DNA of 64,000 bases from Verrucomicrobiia bacterium (GTDB lineage Bacteria > Verrucomicrobiota > Verrucomicrobiia > Verrucomicrobiales > Akkermansiaceae), in the NCBI GenBank assembly GCA_030430455.1, contig JAUIJB010000005.1, forward strand, positions 32,042 through 96,041, read 5' to 3'. Below the pieces are notes generated by a model. It saw only the letters and a list, made by a program, of their open reading frames with translations, was not told where the DNA came from and ran no database searches. Positions 25,545 through 35,487 of the stretch are shown here, piece after piece (position 1 is the stretch's first letter; each line of letters opens with the position of its first letter). A program made the translations under genes and the position numbers.

Positions 25545-28500
25545 TCAGGGTCCGGCGACCACCTCGACGCGGTAGAAGCGCCGGCCATCCGCGACTCCGC
25601 CCGGGTGGGGGGCCAGCGTCGTCGCCCCGCTCGCCACCACCACCGGGCCCGCGTCGCCCCAGCCGCCGTCCGGGCTCAGGCTGGTCTTGAGCTGGTAGCT
25701 CAGGCCGGGCACCGACCCGAAGCGCACCTCGACGTCGCTGCCGACGATCTCGATCGTCCTCACCCGGAAGACCGACGCCGGGTCCAGCGCGTCGGTCATC
25801 GCCACCGCCTCGCCGGCATTCGACTGGCCGTCGCCATCCTCGTCGCCGTCCGGCGGCAGCAGGGCGATCGTCGCGCTGGAATCACTCCACGGACCGGCGT
25901 TGCCGTTCGCCTCGGGGTTCACCGCCCGGACGCGGATCGACACCTCGTCGCCCTCGGTGGCTTCCACCGCGAACTCGCTGTCGCCGACGACGAGGGTTCC
26001 CGTGGCGGCGCCGTTCACGCTCACCTCGACCTCGTAGTGCGGCACCACGCCGCCGGCATCGGCGCCGAGGTCGTCCCAGTCGAACCACACGGAGTCCCCG
26101 ATGGCGTAGTCGTGGGGACCCGAGGCCAGCGGAGTCGAGGGCATCGCCGCGGGCGCGGTCACGTCGTGCAGCTTGAGATACTGCGCCTCGAAGGGCTCGC
26201 CGGACCAGCCGGACTCGTCGGTCGGCACCCGCTTGAGGTCCACCAGGAAACCGGAGCCCTTCAAGTCGGCGCCGCTGATCCCGTCGCCCCACAGCCAGAG
26301 CCCGCGCCGGTCCGCCTGCCGGGCGGTGTAGGCGGCGAGGTTCCTGACGTTGTAGAGCCGGCCGTCCTGCAGGCCGATCAGGCCGGCCAGCGCGGCGGGC
26401 ACCTTGAAGTTGTCGCCCTGGTCGCTGTCGCGGTCGAGATTCGCAAAGGCCAGCACCACGTCCTGCGCGGCCGGCCCCGGCCCGGCCGACTCGTACTTCG
26501 CCACCGCGTGGATCCGGCTGTTGTCGCCGTCGCCGTCGAGGAACCATCGATTCGACGAGCGCAGCGCCGGGCTGGCCTGCCGTGCCGCGTTCATCGCCGA
26601 GTAGACGGGGTAGAGCTGGTCGTTGCCGAAGTCGGCGTCGTTCCACGCCGGCATCATCGAGTTGTAGCGCTTGAAGTGCGGGATGGTCTTGCCGAAGTTC
26701 ACCTCGTAGTGGTCGTAGCCGGCGGTCCGGCTGATGCCGAGTTCCTGGCCGGGAAAGATCAGCGGCACGCCGTCGATGCTGGCCGAGACCGAGTAGCGCA
26801 CCAGCGCCTCCCAGGGGTCGTCGTAGTTCTCCTCGTCGTGCGAGGTCGAGTTGAGCAGCACCAGGCCCTGGCCGTAGGCGTTGCGGCGGTCCTCGAAGAT
26901 CCCGCGGTAGGCCCACTTGTCGCCCGCCGCCTTCAGCGGAAAGACGATGTTCTCGTTGAGGATGTCGAAGTGCCGGTTCGAGCGGTAGGTCACCGCGCCG
27001 CCGTCGAGCGACTCGCTCATCATCACGAAGTTCCACTTCATGCTGCGGGCGACGTTGATGAGGTACTCCCAGCACTGCGGCGGCAGGCCCTGGCCGAAGT
27101 CGCAACGCAGGCCGTCGATCCCCCGGCCGTCCCACGCGTAGCGCTGCCCGGGCGTCAGGCCGGCCTCGGTCGCGCTGTTGCGGGCCTCGCCGGGCGGGCG
27201 GTTCTGCTCGATCCAGAAGGTCGCGTAGCGGGCGAAGTACTGCCACACCAAGCGGGTGAAGTTGCGGTCCTCCCCGCCCCGGACGATGTCGTCCGCGGTC
27301 CAGTCGGGGTCCGTCGCGTCGAACCAGTCGCCCTCGTTGGTGTGGCTCGAGCGCTCCGGCTCGTAGTCGCCCTCGACCAGCGCGTCGTAGCGGCCGAAGT
27401 AGACGTCCTTGACGTCGTTCCACTTGCCGAAGTCGAAGCGGTCGGGCGCCGCGGCGATGTTGCCGCTGCCGCCGGCCCGGCTGGAGTAGTCCCCGGTCGA
27501 CGAGAAGAACCTCGCCTCGACGTCGCGGATCTCGTCGCCCGCCGACCAGCCGGCGCCGTCCGGCTGGAGGATCGCCAGCCCGGGCGCGCCGACCTCGACG
27601 TCGAAGGCGGTGTGGTTGAAGGGGGCGTCGAGCATCAGCCCGACCCCCTTGGCGTCGGCGGCATCGACGAAGCTCGTCCACGCCGCCAGGGCGGCCTCGC
27701 GGTTGGCCGGGCTGCCGAGGTCGGCGGGGCTGGTCGAACTCCCGGCGAAGTCCTTGGTCATCAGCGGATTCACCGCGAAAAAGTTCTTCACCGCGTAGGG
27801 ACTCCCCGGGTCGTAGAGCGGCGTGGCGCTGCCGTAGCCACCGGTCGGCTCGCGGCCGTCGATCCCCGCCGGGTGGATCGGCTGGAACCAAAGCCAGTTG
27901 CAGCCGAGCCCCAGCAGGTAGTCGAGGTCCCAGCGGTTCGATGCGTTGTGCGGCGCCCCGGGCGCGTTGTGCAGGTCCTCGATGGTCGAACGCTGGCCGA
28001 AGGTGTCGCCGCTGGCCTCGATGTTGAGGATGTTGATCTCGTAGAGCCGGATGTCGCGGGCGTCGCGCGGCGACACGGTGATCGCGTGGTCGCGGCGGTT
28101 CGCCGCGGCGTTGGTGTACCAGCGCCACTCGCTGTCGCCCTCGAGCTTCCAGCGCGCGGTCAGCCGGTAGGCCCCGGTCTTGATCGCGGCGAGGTCGAGC
28201 GTCCACACGCCGCCGCCCTGGTCGATCATCGGATGGGCGACGTAGTAGTGGCTGTCGTCGCCTGCCAGCAATTCGTTGCCGTCGAGCGCGCTGATGCCGT
28301 CCGGGTAGCCGTCGCCGTCCCCGTCGACCCCGGCGCGGTCACGGCGGTTGAGGTTGGTGTAGACCTCGGCGACCGCCACGTCCGGGTCCCCCGGCTCGAA
28401 CACGACCGCCAGCGGCTCCGTCTCGCCGGCGATCTCGTCGATGAACAACTTGGTGGTCGTGTAGTTGGCATTCAGCCCGTTGATCGTCAGCTCCGGGTCA

Positions 28501-29414
28501 CCGGCATTGCCGTTCTGGAAGACGAAGGTCTGGTTGTCGGCTCCGGCGACGTGATCGGCGAACTTCTCCTCGCCGGTCGCGGGGTTCCACAGGCCGATGC
28601 GGTACCTCACCTGGCCGCCGAAGGGCAGGCCGCCGAGGACCCCCGGCAGGGTCGCCCGCCACAGCGCGGCGTTGCCGTTGCCGGAGCCGTCCTCCTCGCT
28701 GCCGTCGAAGGTCATCGCCACCGCCGTGGTGGTGCCCGAGGCCGTTCCCTGCGCGCCCACCGGGTCGCTGCCGTCGGTGGTGAAATAGACCGCCCCCTCG
28801 GTCGCCCAGCGGGTCGCCGGGTCGTTGGAGGGGCCGATGTAGCCGGTCTTCAGCCGGATCTGCAGGTCGTCGCCGGCGACGCTGCGGTTGCCGGCGTGGT
28901 AGATCCACCCCGGCCGGTTGCGGATCGAGAAGGGACTCGCCTGGGCGTCCTCCTCGGAGACGGTCGTCGCAGCGTTGCCCTGAAGGTCGCCGCCATGGAG
29001 GTAGGTGGTCTCGGGATTGCTGCCGGTCACCCCGTCGAAGTCGACGCGGAGGTAATACTCGATGACATCGCTCGCTCCCGCCGTCTCGAACGGCAGATCG
29101 GCCGCCCAGTACTGGTTGCCGCCCGGTGCATCGAGCGAGAACCCGAGGGCCGTGCTTTCCCAGGCACCGGCCGGGCCCTCCCGCGGGACAAAGCGGAAGA
29201 ACACGGCGCCGCCGGTCTGGTTGCCGTTCGCGCCACCCGCCTTGGCGAAGCCCTGGTAAATGGTGACCGGTCCGGAGAGTGGCTCATAGACCGGGTCCCG
29301 CATCGTGATCCCGCCGATCTCGGGTTGCCGGTAGGCGGGCTCGTGCCAGACGATCCCCGGCGCCGCCAGCAATGGCGAGCACCAGGCGAACAGGAACCAG
29401 AAGGGACGGATCAT
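25545..29414 (-). CDS. Secreted GH13 alpha-amylase family protein, large, multi-domain
   Basis: 1,289 residues starting MIRPFWFLFAWCSPLLAA (signal peptide). Residues about 20-450 are beta-sandwich domains; a GH13 catalytic barrel spans about 455-1050. Catalytic residues can be placed: Asp772 in GIDGLRCDFGQGLP (nucleophile), Glu801 in MMSESLDGG (acid/base) and Asp860 in TSHDEENYDDP (transition-state stabiliser). The C-terminus has an FnIII-like domain, a calcium-type segment DGDEDGDGQSNAGEA and the short verrucomicrobial terminal beta domain. Region II is GLRCDFG instead of the usual GFRxDxxKH, so the substrate may not be starch. Its start lies 16 bases after the upstream GH13 stop, giving a two-gene operon. 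Confidence 0.9.
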   Translation of the reverse strand: MIRPFWFLFAWCSPLLAAPGIVWHEPAYRQPEIGGITMRDPVYEPLSGPVTIYQGFAKAGGANGNQTGGAVFFRFVPREGPAGAWESTALGFSLDAPGGNQYWAADLPFETAGASDVIEYYLRVDFDGVTGSNPETTYLHGGDLQGNAATTVSEEDAQASPFSIRNRPGWIYHAGNRSVAGDDLQIRLKTGYIGPSNDPATRWATEGAVYFTTDGSDPVGAQGTASGTTTAVAMTFDGSEEDGSGNGNAALWRATLPGVLGGLPFGGQVRYRIGLWNPATGEEKFADHVAGADNQTFVFQNGNAGDPELTINGLNANYTTTKLFIDEIAGETEPLAVVFEPGDPDVAVAEVYTNLNRRDRAGVDGDGDGYPDGISALDGNELLAGDDSHYYVAHPMIDQGGGVWTLDLAAIKTGAYRLTARWKLEGDSEWRWYTNAAANRRDHAITVSPRDARDIRLYEINILNIEASGDTFGQRSTIEDLHNAPGAPHNASNRWDLDYLLGLGCNWLWFQPIHPAGIDGREPTGGYGSATPLYDPGSPYAVKNFFAVNPLMTKDFAGSSTSPADLGSPANREAALAAWTSFVDAADAKGVGLMLDAPFNHTAFDVEVGAPGLAILQPDGAGWSAGDEIRDVEARFFSSTGDYSSRAGGSGNIAAAPDRFDFGKWNDVKDVYFGRYDALVEGDYEPERSSHTNEGDWFDATDPDWTADDIVRGGEDRNFTRLVWQYFARYATFWIEQNRPPGEARNSATEAGLTPGQRYAWDGRGIDGLRCDFGQGLPPQCWEYLINVARSMKWNFVMMSESLDGGAVTYRSNRHFDILNENIVFPLKAAGDKWAYRGIFEDRRNAYGQGLVLLNSTSHDEENYDDPWEALVRYSVSASIDGVPLIFPGQELGISRTAGYDHYEVNFGKTIPHFKRYNSMMPAWNDADFGNDQLYPVYSAMNAARQASPALRSSNRWFLDGDGDNSRIHAVAKYESAGPGPAAQDVVLAFANLDRDSDQGDNFKVPAALAGLIGLQDGRLYNVRNLAAYTARQADRRGLWLWGDGISGADLKGSGFLVDLKRVPTDESGWSGEPFEAQYLKLHDVTAPAAMPSTPLASGPHDYAIGDSVWFDWDDLGADAGGVVPHYEVEVSVNGAATGTLVVGDSEFAVEATEGDEVSIRVRAVNPEANGNAGPWSDSSATIALLPPDGDEDGDGQSNAGEAVAMTDALDPASVFRVRTIEIVGSDVEVRFGSVPGLSYQLKTSLSPDGGWGDAGPVVVASGATTLAPHPGGVADGRRFYRVEVVAGP

Positions 29415-29430
29415 TGCGTCGGTCCGGCGG

Positions 29431-32400
29431 TCAGAGTTCGCCACGGTAGGTGGACCTCACGGCGATTCGGTAGAACCCGGCCGGACCCAGCAGGTGGTCC
29501 TCGACGACCAAGGGTGGCGGGCTCTCGATCCCGTGGGTGTTGACCGGGGCGCCGAGGTTGAACCAGCCCCCGAGGTCGTCGCTTTCCTGGAGCTGATACA
29601 GGCGGTCCGGCAGGGTGGGAAACTCGATCATCCAGCCTCCCGGGATCGCGATCACCTGCGGATGGGGCAGCCCCTCCGGACTCGGCACGTGGGGATCGAG
29701 CCCGAACAACCACTCGGTCCCGTTTGGAATTCCGTCGCCGTCGAGGTCGCCATCCGGCTGGTTGTCCCCCTCCGTCGCCGGCCGGACCAGTCGGTCGGCG
29801 CCGAGGTCCGGGTTGCCGGGCGGGCGATCGTGGAAGATCTCCACCCGGTAGGGGACCCGTGGATCGACCTTGGCCAGCACCGGAAGGGCGAAGACGAGCG
29901 CATGGTACTCGCCGCTCACGTCCCAATCCACCGACAGCCCGGACGGATCCAGCACCACCGAGGAGGCCGGCCAGAGGTCGTCGGTTCCGTAGGTCACGGT
30001 GAAACGCTCGAGGACCTCCGGCTCGCTGAGCCCCTCGTCGTTCGCGAGCGCCTTGCTGAAGTAGGTCTTGAACTCGTAGCTCGACCCCACCTCCTCGCCG
30101 TCGGCGCCGGGAAACGCGACGAACATCCGCACCTCCGGCCCGGCGGTGTCGACCACCCGCGCCAGGGTGGTGAAGTGGCCCGAGGCATCGTCGACCCCGT
30201 CGTCGGCCGACGAACTGATCTCCCGCAGCCGGACCTCGATCGTGGCGGTTCCCGTCGGTGGGATGTTCACGTAGTCGAAGCGGAACTCGCGGCCGAAGGC
30301 GGGATCCGATGGCGTGATCCCCAGGTTGGCACTCACCTCCTGCGCCCGGACCCAGGCGCCGTTTCCGTTGGGGACGCCGGTCTCCGCGTCGTCGTTCGAG
30401 GCGTCCGAGTCGGTGATCCGGTACCAGGCCGAGCTGGTGGACGCATCGGCGCGGACGACGACGCCGTAGGAACTGCCCCCGACGACTTCGCCATCGCTTC
30501 CCGGAAAGACGATCTCGCCGGCCGGTCGCGCCGCATCGACGAGGAAGGTCCGCGAGTAGGTCCTGTAGAGCGACGCCTTCCCGTCGCGCTCGAGGAAGGC
30601 CCGCGCGCGCAGGATGTGGAATCCCTCCGCCAGCCCGGTCTCGCTCGAGGTGTAGTCGCCGTGGGGCGAGTGCACCACCGACGAAGCGTCGAAGCCGTCG
30701 ACCGCGAAGACCGACATCGCCCTCTTCTTGCTGGCGACCGAGCCGGGGCCGGACGGGTAGATCGGGTCGCTCTCCTTGAAGATGCCGATCCGGTAGGTCA
30801 GGGTCTCGCCCGGCAGGGGCTTGGGCAGCGAGTCGGTGGTCCACCAGTCGTTGGTGATCTCCTGCCCCTCGCCGTCGGTCTCGAACTGGTTGTGGGAGAA
30901 GTTCATCTCGTGCACCATGGTCGTTCCGGCCGGGCGACCGCCCGCGACCTCCGGGATCGAGCCGTCGGTGGTGAAATAACAATACATCCGGAAGCCCCCG
31001 CCGACACCGTTGGGCTTGGCCCACAGGACAATGCCCGCGCCACTCTCGTCGTACTGCAGCGGAACGGCCCCCGGCCAGCCGCCCGCCGGGCTGCCGCCAA
31101 CCGGGTCCGCCGGGTCGTGGTAGAGGAACGCCGCCAGCTCGCCGCCGTCGGTGGCGTAGTCGTTTGAACCCGCCGCCCCCTCGGTCACCGCGACGCTCCC
31201 GGCCCCGATCTGCTTCACGTAGGTCTCCGCCCCTTGCGACCCGATGGTGTTCCTCGTCGTGTCGACGGCGGCGAACTTCTCGCCGAAGCGCCGCACCACG
31301 AAGCCCGGCTGCTCGTAGCCGAGGAACAGGTCGTTGGAGCTCTTCGGCGGGTTGTCCCTGAGGAAGGGGTCGCCGCCGGCGCCGGCCCCGTTGAGGTCGA
31401 TCCCGGCGTCGAGCCGGAACAGCAGGTTCGCGGCGGAACCATCGGTCCGGGCGACGAAGGAAAGGTCGCCCAGGTCGGTGACCCGGGGAATCCCGATGGT
31501 GTAGGCGAAGTCGCCCGGGTCGGCATCGGGCAGTCCATACGGGTTGAACCCGGGGTCCCCGTCCTCGCCGTCGTAGCGGGTCACCTCGACCGTCCCGACC
31601 TCGACGCCGCCCTGCTCGATCGCCAGGACGCCCCCCTCGCTGCCGCCATCCCAGAGCTCGGACGGCTCGGGCGTCCGCGGGGCGAAGACCATGTAGCTGC
31701 CGGGGTCGACGGTCACCGAGCCGAGGTCCGAGGCGTACTTGTAGAAGCCGACCTGGCTGCCGTAGCCGCGTGCGTACTGGTAGAGGTAGGCGTCCCGGGT
31801 GTCCGGGTTGTTCTCCGAGCCCTCGCCCCCGGCGGACGGAAACGACGTTCCCCCGACGAGCGGGACGCCGGATGCGTAGTTGTCGTTGATCGCGATCAGC
31901 ATCGTCGCGGCATCCGCGTCGCTCATGTTCTCGTCGCCCCGGCGGTCGATCCGCTCGTAGGAAATGAAGTCGGCGTTGCTCGCGCGGCCCTGCTGGTCCC
32001 CGCGGGCGAAGTCCTGGTGGATCTTGAGCAGGTTCGGGATCCTCGGGTCGCCCCACTGGCCGAGGTAGGAGGTGTTGGCGATCCGCGGAAACTCCTCGCC
32101 GCCACCAAGCGGGGCGGCATGGCGGTTGCTGTCGGAATAGACAAGGCCGAGCCCGGCCCGGGTGAAATACATCGCATGCTGGAGCTCCCGGCGCGCCGCG
32201 AAGGAGTTGTCATGGCTCTGCGCGTGCATCACCGCGTGCTCCGGGGCGAAGCCGCCCGATCCCGCGCCGTCGTAGCCGGACAGGCTTGCCGAGGGATTGC
32301 CGAGGACGTTGTTGAGGTTGTTGCGCAGGTCGTTGTCGACCAGCCGCATCCCGGCGTCGATGTAGCCCCCGAACCCCGGCGGCTGGCCGAGGTGCTCGCC

Positions 32401-33411
32401 GAAGAGCATCGCGTCGTCCCTCGCCCGCTCGGTGTCGAACACCGCGTTGCGGTGATTGCCCCAGTCGTCGAAGCCACGGGTCAGGTTGAACTGCAGCTGG
32501 ATCTGCCCGGTGTAGCCGTAGTTCGACGAGTCCTTGTCCTCGCCGAAGGTCGCCCCGAAGAAATCGGGCGGCGTGTGCTTGACCGCGTCGAGGCGGAAGC
32601 CGTCGCAGCGGGTCCGGTCGATCTGCCACCGCGCCGCGCGGTTGAGCAGGTGCTCGACCCGCTCGCTGTAGAAGTCCGGGTCGGCGGCGATCGACGCCGT
32701 GGTGATCCCGTTGCCCGGACCGAAGCCGACGTAGGCCCCCTCACCTTCGGCATGCTTCTGGCCGGGGGCCGTCGGCACGTAGCAGTAGAACTCCGGTTGG
32801 TCCGGATGCCGCACGTAGTCGGGCTTGGTCACGGTGTCGCCCTCGTTCGCTCCGTGGTTCCAGTTCAGCGATCCGGGCTCGGTCGCGATGTCGATCAGGT
32901 CGGAAAGCCCGAGGTTGAAGACCTGCCACTCGCTTCCCCAGTCGCGCACGTTGTCCCACTTGCGGTAGGATCCATCCGCCGTCCGGCGGAGGTGGAAGTC
33001 CTCCGGCATGAACCCGGGATAGACGTCCTCCGGCACGAACTCGTTGTAGCCGGGCGTCTCGAACGCATTGTGGTTCATGATGTTGTCGAAGTAGACGCGA
33101 ATGCCGAAGCGGTGCGCCACCCGGACCATCTCGATCAACTCCGACTCGGTGCCATAGAAGGTCCTCACCCCGCCGCGCTGGTCGACCGAGCCGAGGTCGA
33201 AGCGGTCCCAGCAGTCATAGCCGACCGACAGCCCGCCGGAGGCCTTCGTCGGTGGCGGGAGCCAGAGCGATGTGTAGCCGGCCTCGGCCAGCTCGGGCAT
33301 CTTGCGGGTGACCTCCACCCAGCTGCTGTTGAAGTACTGCAGCATCGCCTCCCCCCGCAGCAGGGTCGGAAGCAAGGCAATCAGGGCGACGGTCTTGCGA
33401 AGTTTTTCCAT
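29431..33411 (-). CDS. Secreted GH13 alpha-amylase, large, multi-domain
   Basis: 1,326 residues; MEKLRKTVALIALLPTLLRG is a signal peptide. The catalytic barrel begins directly after it (MLQYFNSSWVEVTRKMPELA) and carries all four GH13 regions: DNIMNH (109-114), GFRLDAVKH with nucleophile Asp275, FGEH with acid Glu339, and SHDN with Asp401. Beyond about residue 560 come several beta domains and a calcium-type DLDGDGIPNGTEW segment before the terminal verrucomicrobial beta domain. It should hydrolyse alpha-1,4-glucans outside the cell. It is the first gene of the two-gene operon with the divergent-motif GH13. Start chosen at the signal peptide; 19 in-frame codons upstream are open. Confidence 0.95.
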   Translation of the reverse strand: MEKLRKTVALIALLPTLLRGEAMLQYFNSSWVEVTRKMPELAEAGYTSLWLPPPTKASGGLSVGYDCWDRFDLGSVDQRGGVRTFYGTESELIEMVRVAHRFGIRVYFDNIMNHNAFETPGYNEFVPEDVYPGFMPEDFHLRRTADGSYRKWDNVRDWGSEWQVFNLGLSDLIDIATEPGSLNWNHGANEGDTVTKPDYVRHPDQPEFYCYVPTAPGQKHAEGEGAYVGFGPGNGITTASIAADPDFYSERVEHLLNRAARWQIDRTRCDGFRLDAVKHTPPDFFGATFGEDKDSSNYGYTGQIQLQFNLTRGFDDWGNHRNAVFDTERARDDAMLFGEHLGQPPGFGGYIDAGMRLVDNDLRNNLNNVLGNPSASLSGYDGAGSGGFAPEHAVMHAQSHDNSFAARRELQHAMYFTRAGLGLVYSDSNRHAAPLGGGEEFPRIANTSYLGQWGDPRIPNLLKIHQDFARGDQQGRASNADFISYERIDRRGDENMSDADAATMLIAINDNYASGVPLVGGTSFPSAGGEGSENNPDTRDAYLYQYARGYGSQVGFYKYASDLGSVTVDPGSYMVFAPRTPEPSELWDGGSEGGVLAIEQGGVEVGTVEVTRYDGEDGDPGFNPYGLPDADPGDFAYTIGIPRVTDLGDLSFVARTDGSAANLLFRLDAGIDLNGAGAGGDPFLRDNPPKSSNDLFLGYEQPGFVVRRFGEKFAAVDTTRNTIGSQGAETYVKQIGAGSVAVTEGAAGSNDYATDGGELAAFLYHDPADPVGGSPAGGWPGAVPLQYDESGAGIVLWAKPNGVGGGFRMYCYFTTDGSIPEVAGGRPAGTTMVHEMNFSHNQFETDGEGQEITNDWWTTDSLPKPLPGETLTYRIGIFKESDPIYPSGPGSVASKKRAMSVFAVDGFDASSVVHSPHGDYTSSETGLAEGFHILRARAFLERDGKASLYRTYSRTFLVDAARPAGEIVFPGSDGEVVGGSSYGVVVRADASTSSAWYRITDSDASNDDAETGVPNGNGAWVRAQEVSANLGITPSDPAFGREFRFDYVNIPPTGTATIEVRLREISSSADDGVDDASGHFTTLARVVDTAGPEVRMFVAFPGADGEEVGSSYEFKTYFSKALANDEGLSEPEVLERFTVTYGTDDLWPASSVVLDPSGLSVDWDVSGEYHALVFALPVLAKVDPRVPYRVEIFHDRPPGNPDLGADRLVRPATEGDNQPDGDLDGDGIPNGTEWLFGLDPHVPSPEGLPHPQVIAIPGGWMIEFPTLPDRLYQLQESDDLGGWFNLGAPVNTHGIESPPPLVVEDHLLGPAGFYRIAVRSTYRGEL

Positions 33412-33621
33412 CGGGTTTTTCCGGGCACTGAACCCCCGGGTCCATTCGTCTCCACGATACACGGGCACGGAGCTGAATCACGGGATTCGGGGGCAAATTG
33501 CCCGCCGGCCCGAATGGTTTAGCGCCCGCTCACCCGCCGCCCGGCCCGGCGACCCCACCCGCGCGGGATTCTCCCGGCGCCGGGGCTTGCGGGCATCGAC
33601 CGCTTCCAGCATGGTGTGGCC

Positions 33622-35022
33622 ATGCCGGAGGAACCCCCGACCTTGCCTGCCGAGGAGCTCATCCGTGCCATCGAGGCCGAGGACCGCAGCGCGATCCTGA
33701 ACCTCGCCCGCGAGACCCACTACGCCGACCTCGCGCAGATCTACGAGGACCTCGATCCCGAAAAGCACGCGCTCTACCTCAAGACCATCGGCCCGGAACT
33801 CGCCGCCGACATGGTGGTCGAGCTCCCCGACGCGCTGATCGAGGAGGCCCTCGACTGCTTCTCCCCGTCCGAACTCAAGGTCCTGTTCCGCGAGCTCAGC
33901 GACGACGACCGGGTCGACATCCTCCAGGACGTCGGCGACGAGGCCCGCCTGCGCTTCCTCGGCCTGCTCGGCCCTGAGGACGAGGAGCTGACCCGCAGCC
34001 TGCTCAAATACGGGCCGGAGACCGCCGGCGGGCGCATGACGACCAGCTTCGGTCGGCTGGTCGCCGACATGACGGTCAAGCAGGCGATCGACCTGCTGCG
34101 CCGCGACCAGGAGAACACCGAGACCCTGGCGCGCATCTTCGTGGTCGACCCGAAGGGCCACCTGATCGGCAAGGTCCGCCTCCGCGACCTCGCCTTCAAC
34201 ACCTGGGACACGCCGGTGCGCGACATCATGTCCGAGGTCGGCCCCGAGCAGCGCGTCCTCGCCACCGCCGACCAGGAGGATGCCGCCAACCTGCTGCTGC
34301 GCGACGACCTCGTCGTGCTGCCGGTGGTCGACGAGTTCGGCCACCTGCTCGGCCTGATCACCCACGACGACGCCATGGAGATCCTCCAGGAGGAAAGCAC
34401 CGAGGACATCGAGAAGTTCGCCGGCATCGGCGGCGAGCAGTCCGAGGAAACCTACCTCAACACCAGCATCGCCAAGCACATCCGCCGGCGCTTCTTCTGG
34501 CTGTTCGGCCTGGCGCTGCTGGCGATCGCCTCCGGCTACGTGATGATCCGCTTCGAGGACACCCTCACCGGGGTGTTCATCCTGGCCCTCTACCTGCCGA
34601 TGGTCGTCGCCGCCGGCGGCAACACCGGGGGCCAGGCCTCGACCATGGTGATCCGCGCGATGGCGCTCGGCGAGCTGGTCCCGGGGAGCTCGCTGCGGGT
34701 GCTGTGGAAGGAGTTCCGCCTCGGCCTCATCCTCGGCGCCCTGCTGGGCATCGGCATCGCCGCCATCACCGTGTTGGTGCTGCCCGCCTTCCGCCCCGAG
34801 ATGCCCGAGAGCCTCAGCTACCTGCGCTTCGGCCTGACGATCGCGGTCGCGCTGGCGGCGCAGGTGACCACCTCCGCGGTGGTCGGATCGATGCTGCCGA
34901 TCGCCGCGCGGGGCATCCGCCTCGACCCCGCGGTCGTCGCCGCGCCCGCGATCACCACGCTGGTCGACGTTTCCGGCATGGTTCTGTACTTCACGATCGC
35001 CCAGGCATTGCTCAAGCTCTGA
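33622..35022 (+). CDS. mgtE: Magnesium transporter MgtE
   Basis: 466 residues, standard MgtE length. N-terminal superhelical domain (about 10-130), two CBS domains (about 135-260: MTTSFGRLVADMTVKQAIDL, VRDIMSEVGPEQRVLATADQ, LPVVDEFGHLLGLITHDDAM), a connecting helix, and five TM helices from about 295. The pore motif region LPMVVAAGGNTGGQASTMVI is intact. The channel imports Mg2+ and closes when cytosolic Mg2+ occupies the CBS domains. A GTG two codons upstream is an alternative start. The mini-kinase gene begins 7 bases downstream, so they are cotranscribed. Confidence 0.97.
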   Translation: MPEEPPTLPAEELIRAIEAEDRSAILNLARETHYADLAQIYEDLDPEKHALYLKTIGPELAADMVVELPDALIEEALDCFSPSELKVLFRELSDDDRVDILQDVGDEARLRFLGLLGPEDEELTRSLLKYGPETAGGRMTTSFGRLVADMTVKQAIDLLRRDQENTETLARIFVVDPKGHLIGKVRLRDLAFNTWDTPVRDIMSEVGPEQRVLATADQEDAANLLLRDDLVVLPVVDEFGHLLGLITHDDAMEILQEESTEDIEKFAGIGGEQSEETYLNTSIAKHIRRRFFWLFGLALLAIASGYVMIRFEDTLTGVFILALYLPMVVAAGGNTGGQASTMVIRAMALGELVPGSSLRVLWKEFRLGLILGALLGIGIAAITVLVLPAFRPEMPESLSYLRFGLTIAVALAAQVTTSAVVGSMLPIAARGIRLDPAVVAAPAITTLVDVSGMVLYFTIAQALLKL

Positions 35023-35029
35023 ATCCCAC

Positions 35030-35416
35030 ATGAGAGAACTCAAGGACGGCCTCCGCGCCGAAGTCCGGCTCGACTGGACCAACCGCGTCCACAAGCGCTT
35101 CCGCGGCACCGGCGCCGAGGAGCGCTACGCGACCGAGGTGAAGGTGCTCAAGGTGCTCGAGGAGCGCGGCTGCCCGAACGTGCCGCACCTGCTCGAGGAG
35201 CACCCCGAGGAGCTCTACTTCGTCACCTCGTCCTGCGGCCAGCCGGCCCACAACATCTCGAAGCGCCGCGCCGCCGAGCTCTTCGCCGAGCTCGAGCAGA
35301 AGTACGGCGTGCGTCACCTCGATGCCGAGGCCCGCAACATCACCTACGACCCCCACTCGGGCCGCTTCTGCATCATCGACTTCGAGCTCGCGGAGATCCT
35401 CCCGGAGCCCGAGTGA
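35030..35416 (+). CDS. Miniature protein-kinase-like protein
   Basis: 128 residues only. The order of kinase landmarks is preserved: candidate ATP-binding Lys22 (VHKRFRG), alphaC-type Glu36 (ATEVKVLKVLEERG), a hinge-like LYFVTSSCGQP, catalytic-loop HLDAEARN with His96, Asp98 and Asn103, and a metal-binding IIDFELAEI with Asp117. The glycine-rich loop is not clear and everything after the DFG-equivalent (DFE) is missing: no activation segment and no C-lobe helices. RIO and Bud32 kinases are the closest minimal folds known to me, but they are longer. It may be a true minimal kinase, a partner-dependent one, or a decayed copy. It is in an operon with mgtE (7-base gap). Confidence 0.75.
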   Translation: MRELKDGLRAEVRLDWTNRVHKRFRGTGAEERYATEVKVLKVLEERGCPNVPHLLEEHPEELYFVTSSCGQPAHNISKRRAAELFAELEQKYGVRHLDAEARNITYDPHSGRFCIIDFELAEILPEPE

Positions 35417-35487
35417 TCGGGCCCGGCGTGCCGGACGCGGCCCCGCTGCGGCCGCGTGGATCATTTGCGTGGGGGACGTGGGGTACG

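Noticed and set aside
25266..29543. A 1,425-codon plus-strand open frame
   Set aside because: Antisense shadow of a GH13 gene with all catalytic residues in place.
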